Source: an uncultured Ruminococcus sp. (GTDB lineage: Bacteria > Bacillota > Clostridia > Oscillospirales > Ruminococcaceae). From it: DNA of 5,510 nt. Below the pieces are notes generated by a model. That model worked only from the letters and a program-made list of their open reading frames with translations, was not told the origin of the DNA and searched no databases. Below, piece after piece: positions 1-5,108 of the stretch. The DNA is taken from the NCBI GenBank assembly GCA_947174965.1, contig CAMWKY010000161.1, forward strand, positions 1-5,510, read 5' to 3'. Position numbers and translations under genes: made by a program. The stretch's first letter is position 1. Every line of letters begins with the position of its first letter.

Positions 1-223
1 GCATGGGAGTATGTTCAACAAAAGCAATATTTTTAACATTAACTATACTCTTGTGACCATTTTTCAGAACAAGCTGAAGCCAGCCGTTTCCGACAGATGC
101 AATTTTTCCATATAATACACCTTTGCCCGCATTTTCACCGAAATAATTGAAATTTATCCATACATCTCTGCCAATATATACTCTTAAAATAGACTCTATT
201 TTTGTAACTGATGAACTGTCCAT
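1..223 (-). CDS. Small hypothetical protein, paralog of the upstream gene, truncated by left window edge (copy 2)
   Basis: Found by translating the left edge of the minus strand. The ATG at 223 is preceded by GAGGAG nine bases upstream, and 74 codons are open to the window edge without a stop, so the C-terminus is missing. The protein aligns with the preceding 76-residue product over nearly its whole length: YIGRDVWINF (16-25) matches YIGKKITVCL, GKIASVGNGWLQL (39-51) matches GNLDKVGKGWLIL, and KSIVNVKNIAFV (58-69) matches KKIINITNVTYI. It lacks the long glycine-rich loop, replaced by a shorter ENAGKGVLY. It continues a few residues past the end of copy 1 (EHTPM), so a C-terminal extension may lie outside the window. 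Tandem duplication is the simplest explanation. Function unknown; a small beta-barrel fold is inferred. Confidence 0.72.
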   Translation of the reverse strand, partial: MDSSSVTKIESILRVYIGRDVWINFNYFGENAGKGVLYGKIASVGNGWLQLVLKNGHKSIVNVKNIAFVEHTPM

Positions 224-242
224 TAATGTTTACTCCTCTGTC

Positions 243-266
243 AAGCTTTCTGTAAAATTAAAGCTT
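243..266 (-). other. Weak inverted repeat between the two small paralogous genes
   Basis: A seven-base perfect inverted repeat (AAGCTTT and AAAGCTT) with a ten-base loop overlaps the stop codon of the 76-residue gene and lies just before the ribosome binding site of the next. It has only two G:C pairs per arm and no following T tract on the coding strand, so it is unlikely to be an efficient terminator. It may be a weak RNA hairpin or chance in A/T-rich sequence. Confidence 0.35.
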
Positions 267-488
267 AATATAGGTTACGTTGGTAATGTTGATAATTTTC
301 TTGTATGGTCCTTCGCTGAGAATAAGCCAGCCTTTGCCTACTTTGTCAAGATTGCCCTTGATTGTTTCACCATAGCCATAGCCATTGTCGTGGACTTCCA
401 TAACATTAAGGCAGACAGTTATTTTCTTGCCGATATATTTTGATAACTCTACCTCAATTTCCATATCTTCGCCAAATTCGTTAAACAT
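258..488 (-). CDS. Small hypothetical protein, probable SH3-like beta-barrel (copy 1)
   Basis: A 76-residue soluble protein with no signal peptide or membrane segment. A strong ribosome binding site (TAAGGAGGAA) lies about six bases before the ATG, and the gene starts 29 bases after the dehydrogenase stop. After an acidic N-terminus, YIGKKITVCL (18-27), IKGNLDKVGKGWLIL (43-57), and KKIINITNVTYIKL (63-76) look like successive beta strands with a glycine turn before GW. That pattern resembles small Lsm/SH3-like barrels and the small DUF6897-type proteins of Firmicutes; this is inference from pattern only. A glycine-rich loop (NGYGYGE, 35-41) separates the first two strands. The next gene downstream encodes a clear paralog. 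An internal Met at position 9 is a less likely start. Function unknown. Confidence 0.75.
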   Translation of the reverse strand: MFNEFGEDMEIEVELSKYIGKKITVCLNVMEVHDNGYGYGETIKGNLDKVGKGWLILSEGPYKKIINITNVTYIKL

Positions 489-517
489 AAAAAATTCCTC
501 CTTAATTTTAATTTTAT

Positions 518-1720
518 TTAATCAACAAGCACGGGATTAAAGTCTTCCTCCCATGGCAAGCCCCATTTATTAAGAGCCTCCATGAATGGGTCGGGGTCAA
601 ATTCCTCAATATTATAAACACCTGCTTTATTCCAAGTGCCTGTCATAATCATCATTGCACCAATCATAGCCGGAACACCAGTTGTATAAGAAATAGCCTG
701 CGAGCCTACCTCTTTATAGCATTCCTGATGGTCGCATATATTGTAAAGATAATAATTTTTATCTTTACCGTCTTTTTTTCCTCTGAAAATACAGCCGATA
801 TTTGTCTTTCCTACTGTACGTGGACCAAGTGATGCAGGGTCAGGAAGTACAGCCTTAAGGAATTGAAGCGGTACAATTTCTTTGCCCTCATACATAATCG
901 GCTCAATTGAAGTCATACCAACATTTTCAAGGCATTTCAGATGAGTGAGATAGCTTTGTCCGAAAGTCATAAAGAATCTTATGCGCTTTATTCCCTTTAT
1001 ATTAAGTGCAAGGGATTCAAGTTCTTCATGATGCAGTAAATACATATCCTTTTCGCCAACACCCTTGAAATTATACACACGCTTGATTTCCATTGGTTCA
1101 GTCTCAATCCATTTTCCGTCCTCAATGTAACTTCCTTTTGCAGAAACTTCACGGATATTTATTTCAGGGTTGAAATTAGTTGCGAACGGATAACCATGGT
1201 CACCGCCGTTGCAATCAAGAATATCAATATAATTGATTTCATCAAACTGATGTTTCATTGCATAAGCAGAAAATACACCTGTAACACCAGGGTCAAATCC
1301 ACTTCCAAGAAGTGCGGTAATACCTGCCTGTTCAAATTTTTCACGATATGCCCACTGCCATTTATACTCAAATTTTGCAGTGTCAAGCGGTTCATAGTTT
1401 GCCGTATCAACATAGTGCGTTTTTGTGGCAAGACAAGCGTCCATAATAGTCAAATCCTGATAAGGAAGTGCAAGATTAAGAACGACATCAGGCTTGTAAC
1501 TGTTGATTAATTCAATAAGCTCATCAACATTATCCGCATTAACCTGTGCAGTTTCAATAACTGTCTTTGTAATGGGCTGTAACTTCTCTTTAAGAGCATC
1601 ACATTTGGACTTTGTACGGCTTGCAATCATAATGCCCTCAAATACGTCACTGTTCTGACAGCATTTGTGAATGGCAACAGATGCAACTCCGCCACAGCCG
1701 ATAATCATACATTTTTTCAT
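518..1720 (-). CDS. Carboxynorspermidine/carboxyspermidine dehydrogenase (saccharopine dehydrogenase superfamily)
   Basis: Expected to condense aspartate semialdehyde with putrescine (or diaminopropane) and reduce the imine with NADPH, forming carboxyspermidine (or carboxynorspermidine), which a PLP decarboxylase then converts to the triamine. The 400 residues fit this family, which is near 400, rather than the longer yeast-type saccharopine reductases. GCGGVA (8-13) is the Rossmann dinucleotide loop, and ASR (33-35) at the end of the second strand suits NADP. NLALPYQDL (82-90), YVDTANYE (103-110), GSGFDPGVTGVF (139-150), DCNGGDHGYPFATNFNPEINIREV region (169-192), and YTTGVPAMIGAMM (345-357) are family-type segments. 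The start is the ATG at 1720 with AAAGGAG eight bases upstream; a TTG two codons earlier is less likely. Its decarboxylase partner (nspC) is not in the window. A carboxyaminopropylagmatine-forming variant is possible given the neighbouring ureohydrolase. Family call strong, substrate inferred. Confidence 0.9.
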   Translation of the reverse strand: MKKCMIIGCGGVASVAIHKCCQNSDVFEGIMIASRTKSKCDALKEKLQPITKTVIETAQVNADNVDELIELINSYKPDVVLNLALPYQDLTIMDACLATKTHYVDTANYEPLDTAKFEYKWQWAYREKFEQAGITALLGSGFDPGVTGVFSAYAMKHQFDEINYIDILDCNGGDHGYPFATNFNPEINIREVSAKGSYIEDGKWIETEPMEIKRVYNFKGVGEKDMYLLHHEELESLALNIKGIKRIRFFMTFGQSYLTHLKCLENVGMTSIEPIMYEGKEIVPLQFLKAVLPDPASLGPRTVGKTNIGCIFRGKKDGKDKNYYLYNICDHQECYKEVGSQAISYTTGVPAMIGAMMIMTGTWNKAGVYNIEEFDPDPFMEALNKWGLPWEEDFNPVLVD

Positions 1721-1728
1721 TAGCAAAA

Positions 1729-1735
1729 CTCCTTT
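1729..1735 (-). promoter_or_regulatory. Ribosome binding site that sets the dehydrogenase start
   Basis: AAAGGAG lies eight bases before the ATG at 1720, giving ideal spacing, whereas the in-frame TTG at 1726 would be only two bases away. The site overlaps the TAA stop of DUF3592 copy 2, so the genes are tightly joined. Confidence 0.75.
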
Positions 1736-2192
1736 ATCTTATATTATTTTGTTTTTTCGGTATCAGGGCAACAACAAGTATAAACAGTGAAACTATTATT
1801 GCAAAAATATTTTTGCCGACAGGTGATTTGTCCGATAAAACAAGGTACTTGCTTGGCTTTTCGGGGTCAACTTTTATCTGTATCCTTTCGCCGATTTTAT
1901 AAGCTGTACTGCTTGAAACAGCAACAGCCACACCTGTATATGTTTCGCCGTCAACTTCATAGCTGAAATGTGGTTGATACATTATTTTTTTACTTCGTCT
2001 GTTTGAGCTTGAACTCCTTTTTCTTCTGACTTCGTTTATATTTGTGATTTCTGCCATGACAGACTGCGTGCAGTTTTTTTGTTTATCACGATATGATATA
2101 ATGTCAAAAATACTGAATGTCACGAATATAACTACCACAAGAACAGCCATAGCAACTGCATTTTTTCTGCTCATCTGAATTTTTCTGCTCAT
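1734..2192 (-). CDS. DUF3592-like two-TM membrane protein, copy 2
   Basis: Predicted membrane protein of 152 residues, paralogous to the gene just upstream. Shared landmarks are the KQKxCT motif (37-42), HFSYEVDGETYTG (75-87 here), and the segment IQIKVDPEKPSKYLV (104-118). Hydrophobic segments lie at about 11-33 and 128-144. It differs from copy 1 by a basic serine-rich insertion at 56-69 (RRKRSSSSNRRSKK). The start was placed at the ATG at 2192, which shares one base with the preceding stop (TAATG) and has AGAGGG eight bases upstream; a longer frame from 2231 would overlap copy 1 by 40 bases. The first residues are duplicated (MSRKIQ then MSRKNA), so 2174 is also a possible start. The TAA stop overlaps the ribosome binding site of the next gene. 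Function unknown. Confidence 0.76.
   Translation of the reverse strand: MSRKIQMSRKNAVAMAVLVVVIFVTFSIFDIISYRDKQKNCTQSVMAEITNINEVRRKRSSSSNRRSKKIMYQPHFSYEVDGETYTGVAVAVSSSTAYKIGERIQIKVDPEKPSKYLVLSDKSPVGKNIFAIIVSLFILVVALIPKKQNNIR
2162..2192 (-). repeat. Direct repeat at the start of DUF3592 copy 2
   Basis: The 13-mer ATGAGCAGAAAAA occurs at 2192-2180 and again at 2174-2162, an 18-base period that keeps the reading frame. It duplicates the N-terminal Met-Ser-Arg-Lys and gives two in-frame ATG codons. The ribosome binding site AGAGGG fits the first copy. Directly visible; the duplication mechanism is inferred. Confidence 0.75.
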
Positions 2193-2635
2193 TATGATTT
2201 CCCTCTTATCAATTTTTTTCCTGTTCTGCATAAGATAATCGCCAATGCTATTGCACCCAAAAATATCCCGAATGAATAAGAACTTTTATAATGCGTAATA
2301 TCATCTTCCACAAGATATGTTTTTGGATTTTCAGGGTTAAATTTTATAACTATTGTGCCATTGAGTTTATATTTTGTTTTCAGTGTGGTATATCTTGTAT
2401 GACCGTTAAATATTTTGCCGTCCACAAAATAAGTAAAGTGTGCTGTATATGTCATTTGACTTATACGACCTCTTGTTTTTCGTTTCTGTTCTATACGTAC
2501 AATTTGTGCTGTTGCCGTATCTGTACAATGTTTCTGCTTGTATTTCAGTAATGCACCGTTAAAAATACCAACTACAAAAAAAATAACAGCACAAATAATA
2601 AAAGTTGAAACTGAAAAATTCAAATTTTTCCTCAT
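2192..2635 (-). CDS. DUF3592-like two-TM membrane protein, copy 1
   Basis: Predicted membrane protein of 147 residues. A hydrophobic segment at about 8-30 and another at about 120-136 flank a domain of roughly 85 residues with the DUF3592 pattern: a KQKxCT motif (34-38), an alternating strand (TATAQIVRIEQ), YTAHFTYFVDGK (63-74), and IVIKFNPENPKTYLV (95-109). No catalytic residues are seen and the function is unknown. A longer frame would start at a TTG at 2653 that overlaps the upstream TGA stop. I prefer the ATG at 2635 because AGGGAAA sits at a good distance before it, and the shorter form starts just before the first membrane segment. It is followed without a gap by a paralog, pointing to local duplication. 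Why it lies inside a polyamine operon is not evident. Confidence 0.78.
   Translation of the reverse strand: MRKNLNFSVSTFIICAVIFFVVGIFNGALLKYKQKHCTDTATAQIVRIEQKRKTRGRISQMTYTAHFTYFVDGKIFNGHTRYTTLKTKYKLNGTIVIKFNPENPKTYLVEDDITHYKSSYSFGIFLGAIALAIILCRTGKKLIRGKS
2201..2206 (-). promoter_or_regulatory. Ribosome binding site that sets the DUF3592 copy 2 start
   Basis: AGAGGG lies inside the 3' end of DUF3592 copy 1, eight bases before the ATG at 2192 that overlaps the copy 1 stop. It decides against the longer frame from 2231 and suggests translational coupling of the two paralogs. Confidence 0.65.
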
Positions 2636-2640
2636 TTCAT

Positions 2641-2647
2641 TTTCCCT
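2641..2647 (-). promoter_or_regulatory. Ribosome binding site that sets the DUF3592 copy 1 start
   Basis: AGGGAAA reads on the coding strand with its G run about eight bases before the ATG at 2635. It favours this ATG over the upstream TTG at 2653, which has no comparable site. The site lies immediately after the DUF1963 stop, so translation may be coupled by reinitiation. Confidence 0.6.
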
Positions 2648-2649
2648 AA

Positions 2650-3372
2650 TCAACAGCAGTCCCAGTTGTACAATACATCACTGAAATCACAGGCTTTAAG
2701 GTTTTCTGTTCTGATAAAGAAATTACATACTCCCGAATCGCCCCACATAATGACATATTCATCTTCTTTATAGTCGCTGTCCATCTGAAAAAGCAAGTAA
2801 TCATAATCCTGTAAATCTTCCTGCCAGCGTGGGTCTTCCTGTGTAAATACTGGAATACCGCCAATCATGTGACCGCCGTAATCTTCGGGGTCTTCATCTA
2901 AATAATCATACTTTTCATCAGAAAAATCATAATATGTACTTATGCTTTCGTAAATCTCAACAGCAAATTCCCCATTATCCTCAATAGGCATACCATATTC
3001 ATAATCGTCCCAGTCATGCTTTACAATCTTGCTGATAACTTCATCACGTGTTACTGTATTATCAACGGTCGGATAATATATAACTCTAAAAGTATTCTGA
3101 TTTGTCTGATTATCAAAGTCCATACCGTATACATCATCATTGAGAATCCAGAATTGCAGAAGTCCGCTTTTTGGATATTCAGGAAGTGTAACCTTTGAGC
3201 AGTCAATCTGTGCAAGAAAGCGTAACTGTCTGCCCTCATTGTCAACAGGAAAACTGCCGTCATGCGGAATATATCCCACTCCGCCAAACTTGCTTACAAA
3301 TATATCTTCTGTTCTTCCTGTTATTTTCATTCGCATACACGGCATCTGGTCGCCGTCTTTATAGTCTATCAT
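2650..3372 (-). CDS. DUF1963 (YwqG-like) protein
   Basis: A soluble protein of 240 residues with no signal peptide or membrane segment. It resembles the DUF1963/YwqG family of unknown function. Supporting segments are SKFGGVGYIPHD (27-38), the core RFLAQIDCSKV then PEYPKSGLLQFWI (51-76), GGHMIGGIPVFTQEDPR (166-182), YDYLLFQMDSD (190-200), and MWGDSGVCNFFI (209-220). These match the usual order: glycine-rich start, LxFLxQIxL-type strand, GxLQFF-type strand, GGxP loop, and the terminal WGDxGxxxFFI. The protein is very acidic and aromatic, especially at 120-165 and 185-207. The ATG is preceded by AAAAGGGGGA about six bases upstream and lies 18 bases after the speB stop. No biochemical role is established for the family that I know of, and none should be assumed here. 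The family call rests on pattern recognition. Confidence 0.8.
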   Translation of the reverse strand: MIDYKDGDQMPCMRMKITGRTEDIFVSKFGGVGYIPHDGSFPVDNEGRQLRFLAQIDCSKVTLPEYPKSGLLQFWILNDDVYGMDFDNQTNQNTFRVIYYPTVDNTVTRDEVISKIVKHDWDDYEYGMPIEDNGEFAVEIYESISTYYDFSDEKYDYLDEDPEDYGGHMIGGIPVFTQEDPRWQEDLQDYDYLLFQMDSDYKEDEYVIMWGDSGVCNFFIRTENLKACDFSDVLYNWDCC

Positions 3373-3390
3373 GATAAATCCCCCTTTTGT

Positions 3391-4242
3391 TTATGATAAT
3401 GCAAGAAGCATTTCCCTGATTATTTTGCAGGCTACAGCCGTAGATGCTCCCGACTGGTCATAATGCGGACTAAGTTCATTCACATCACAACCCACTATAT
3501 TAAGTGAACTGCATACAAGCGTAACAGCCTCACGGAGTTCCCTGAACGAAACACCTTCAGCTTCAGGAGTACCTGTTCCGCAGAATACAGACGGGTCAAG
3601 CACATCTAAATCAAGTGTAAAGTAAACATTTTTGCCTTTAAGTTTTTCAACAGTTTCAGCAAGTCCGTCAAAACTGAATTTGTGCATTTCTGTATGCTCT
3701 TTTGCAAATACAAATTCCTCTCTGTCGCCACTTCTAATGCCAAACTGGAATATATGACCGTCTCCGACAAGTTCATGACATCTTCTCAATACACAAGCAT
3801 GAGACAACGGCTGACCTAAATAATCATCACGCAAATCAGCATGAGCATCAAAATGTACTATATATAAATCGTCATATTTTTCCTTGGCTGCCATAACTGA
3901 GCCAAGTGTTACAAGATGTTCACCGCCTATCATGAACGGGATTTTTTCGTCTTTCAGAATAATATCCGAACGCATTGCAATATCAGCTATGGCACGTCTG
4001 ACACTGCCGAACGGAAGTTCCAAGTCACCACTGTCAAAATAGCAGTAGTCCGTCATGTCCTTGTCCTGATAAGGACTATATGTTTCAATACCGAAACTTT
4101 CTGAACGGATTGCAGACGGCGCAAAGCGAGTTCCCGGACGAAAACTTGTTGTACTGTCATATCCTGCACCAAAAAGAACTATTTTTGCATCATCATATTC
4201 TGAATCGCAGGCAATAAAAGTCTGGATATTTTTATTCAACAT
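3391..4242 (-). CDS. speB: Agmatinase / ureohydrolase of the arginase superfamily
   Basis: A binuclear manganese hydrolase expected to split agmatine into putrescine and urea. It has 283 residues, close to other bacterial agmatinases. All metal-binding motifs are intact: GGEH with H109, FDAHAD with D132, H134 and D136, and DLD with D211 and D213. H148 in the SHAC segment fits the active-site histidine, and GTGTPEAEG (222-230) and DVNELSP (253-259) are further superfamily signatures. The start is the ATG inside the 3' end of speE, with GAGGAG about nine bases upstream, so translation is probably coupled to speE. It supplies putrescine to SpeE and to the downstream dehydrogenase. If SpeE acts on agmatine, this protein would instead be an aminopropylagmatine ureohydrolase, as known in Thermus. 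Arginase or formimidoglutamase activity is less likely given the polyamine neighbours. Confidence 0.93.
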   Translation of the reverse strand: MLNKNIQTFIACDSEYDDAKIVLFGAGYDSTTSFRPGTRFAPSAIRSESFGIETYSPYQDKDMTDYCYFDSGDLELPFGSVRRAIADIAMRSDIILKDEKIPFMIGGEHLVTLGSVMAAKEKYDDLYIVHFDAHADLRDDYLGQPLSHACVLRRCHELVGDGHIFQFGIRSGDREEFVFAKEHTEMHKFSFDGLAETVEKLKGKNVYFTLDLDVLDPSVFCGTGTPEAEGVSFRELREAVTLVCSSLNIVGCDVNELSPHYDQSGASTAVACKIIREMLLALS

Positions 4243-5083
4243 CTCTCAACATCTCCTCAACATAGTTTGGAAGTGCAAAAGCACCGCAATGGAGTTTTGT
4301 ATTGTAATACCTTGTTTTAAGTCCGAGCATATTCCACCTTACAGAGTTTAAGTCGTGTACAGGGTGATACTTTTTTGATGCGAAACCAAAAAGCCAGTGT
4401 CCAGACGGATAAGTTGGTATATGAGCCTGATAAACACGACTTATCGGAAAACTTTCAACTATTTTCCTATGCGCTCTCTGCATTGCAAGGGCATCTTCAT
4501 CATAGAACGGACTTTCATGCTGATTAACCATAATACCGTCATCTCTCAAAGCCTTGTTACATGAGCCGTAAAATTCTTTAGTAAAAAGACTTTCTCCTGG
4601 TCCGAAAGGGTCGGTTGAATCAACTATTATTACATCATATTTATTGTCGCATCTTCTTATGAATTTAACACCGTCCTCACAGAAAATATGCACTCTTTCA
4701 TCATCAAGACAACAAGCTGTTGTCGGAAGATACTTTTTGCTGACTTCAATAACAAGTTCATCAATCTCAACCAAATCAATACTTTCAACGCTGGAATAAC
4801 GTGTAAGCTCACGGATAACACCGCCGTCCCCTGCTCCGATTACAAGTATATTTTTAGGATTCGGGTGAACAGCCATTGGTATATGAGTAATCATCTCATG
4901 ATAGATAAACTCATCTTTTTCAGTAAGCATCATATAACCGTCAAGCGTAAGGAATCTGCCGAACTCCTTTGAATCGAAAATATCAATACGCTGAAATTCA
5001 CTTTGTGCCGTATAAATCTGACGGTCAACTTTAATTGAGAACTTTACATTAGGTGTATGCCGTTCAGTAAACCATAATTCCAT
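4232..5083 (-). CDS. speE: Polyamine aminopropyltransferase (spermidine synthase)
   Basis: A cytosolic enzyme that transfers the aminopropyl group of decarboxylated S-adenosylmethionine to an amine, normally putrescine, giving spermidine and methylthioadenosine. It has 283 residues, the usual bacterial length. A small N-terminal beta domain with the family segment around DGYMMLTEKDEFIYHE (48-63) precedes a Rossmann methyltransferase-like fold. GAGDGG (83-88) is the nucleotide-binding loop, E106 in LVEID is the expected ribose ligand, and E136-D137 belongs to the adenine site. D155 and D158 in VDSTDPFGPGE are the expected catalytic acids. PTYPSGHW (223-230) is the C-terminal substrate-site motif typical of putrescine-using members. 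AAAGGAGG lies seven bases before the ATG. The 3' end overlaps speB by 11 bases. No speD, needed for the donor, is in the window. Because speB follows directly, agmatine as acceptor (giving aminopropylagmatine) is a possible alternative. The family call is secure; the exact acceptor is not. Confidence 0.96.
   Translation of the reverse strand: MELWFTERHTPNVKFSIKVDRQIYTAQSEFQRIDIFDSKEFGRFLTLDGYMMLTEKDEFIYHEMITHIPMAVHPNPKNILVIGAGDGGVIRELTRYSSVESIDLVEIDELVIEVSKKYLPTTACCLDDERVHIFCEDGVKFIRRCDNKYDVIIVDSTDPFGPGESLFTKEFYGSCNKALRDDGIMVNQHESPFYDEDALAMQRAHRKIVESFPISRVYQAHIPTYPSGHWLFGFASKKYHPVHDLNSVRWNMLGLKTRYYNTKLHCGAFALPNYVEEMLRDVE
4236..4263 (-). repeat. Tandem ATGTTGA repeats at the speE/speB junction
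   Basis: On the coding strand the heptamer ATGTTGA occurs three times, starting at 4263, 4252 and 4242. The last two copies belong to a perfect tandem duplication of the 10-mer GAGATGTTGA covering 4255 to 4236. The third heptamer supplies the speB start codon. The repeat encodes the last residues of SpeE and creates the overlap and frame change between the two genes. This is directly visible; its origin by slippage is inferred. Confidence 0.85.
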
Positions 5084-5108
5084 AAAAATCCTCCTTTAAA
5101 ACTTGTTC

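Noticed and set aside
147..443. 98-codon plus-strand open frame
   Set aside because: It lies antisense across the two small minus-strand paralogs, which have good ribosome binding sites and clear mutual similarity. Its own start has no convincing Shine-Dalgarno sequence and its product resembles nothing.
489..517. Possible terminator after the dehydrogenase gene
   Set aside because: The gap is A/T-rich but has no GC stem, and it contains the ribosome binding site of the next gene, so read-through is more likely.
1196..1510. 104-codon plus-strand open frame
   Set aside because: Entirely antisense within the dehydrogenase gene, whose motifs are intact on the minus strand. The product is low-complexity and cysteine-rich in the way typical of reverse-frame shadows.
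2291..2551. 86-codon plus-strand open frame rich in Cys and Phe
   Set aside because: It is the antisense of DUF3592 copy 1; the apparent hydrophobicity comes from the complement of lysine- and glutamate-rich codons.
3051..3287. Minus-strand open frame of 78 codons in another frame of the DUF1963 gene
   Set aside because: It is nested in a gene with family-level motifs and has no independent ribosome binding site or recognisable product.
4688..4972. 94-codon plus-strand open frame
   Set aside because: Antisense inside speE, covering the nucleotide-binding region, which is plainly coding on the minus strand.
5084..5108. Possible promoter directly upstream of speE
   Set aside because: The 25-base gap is filled by a stop codon and the ribosome binding site; there is no room for -35 and -10 boxes, and I found no convincing pair in the preceding coding end.
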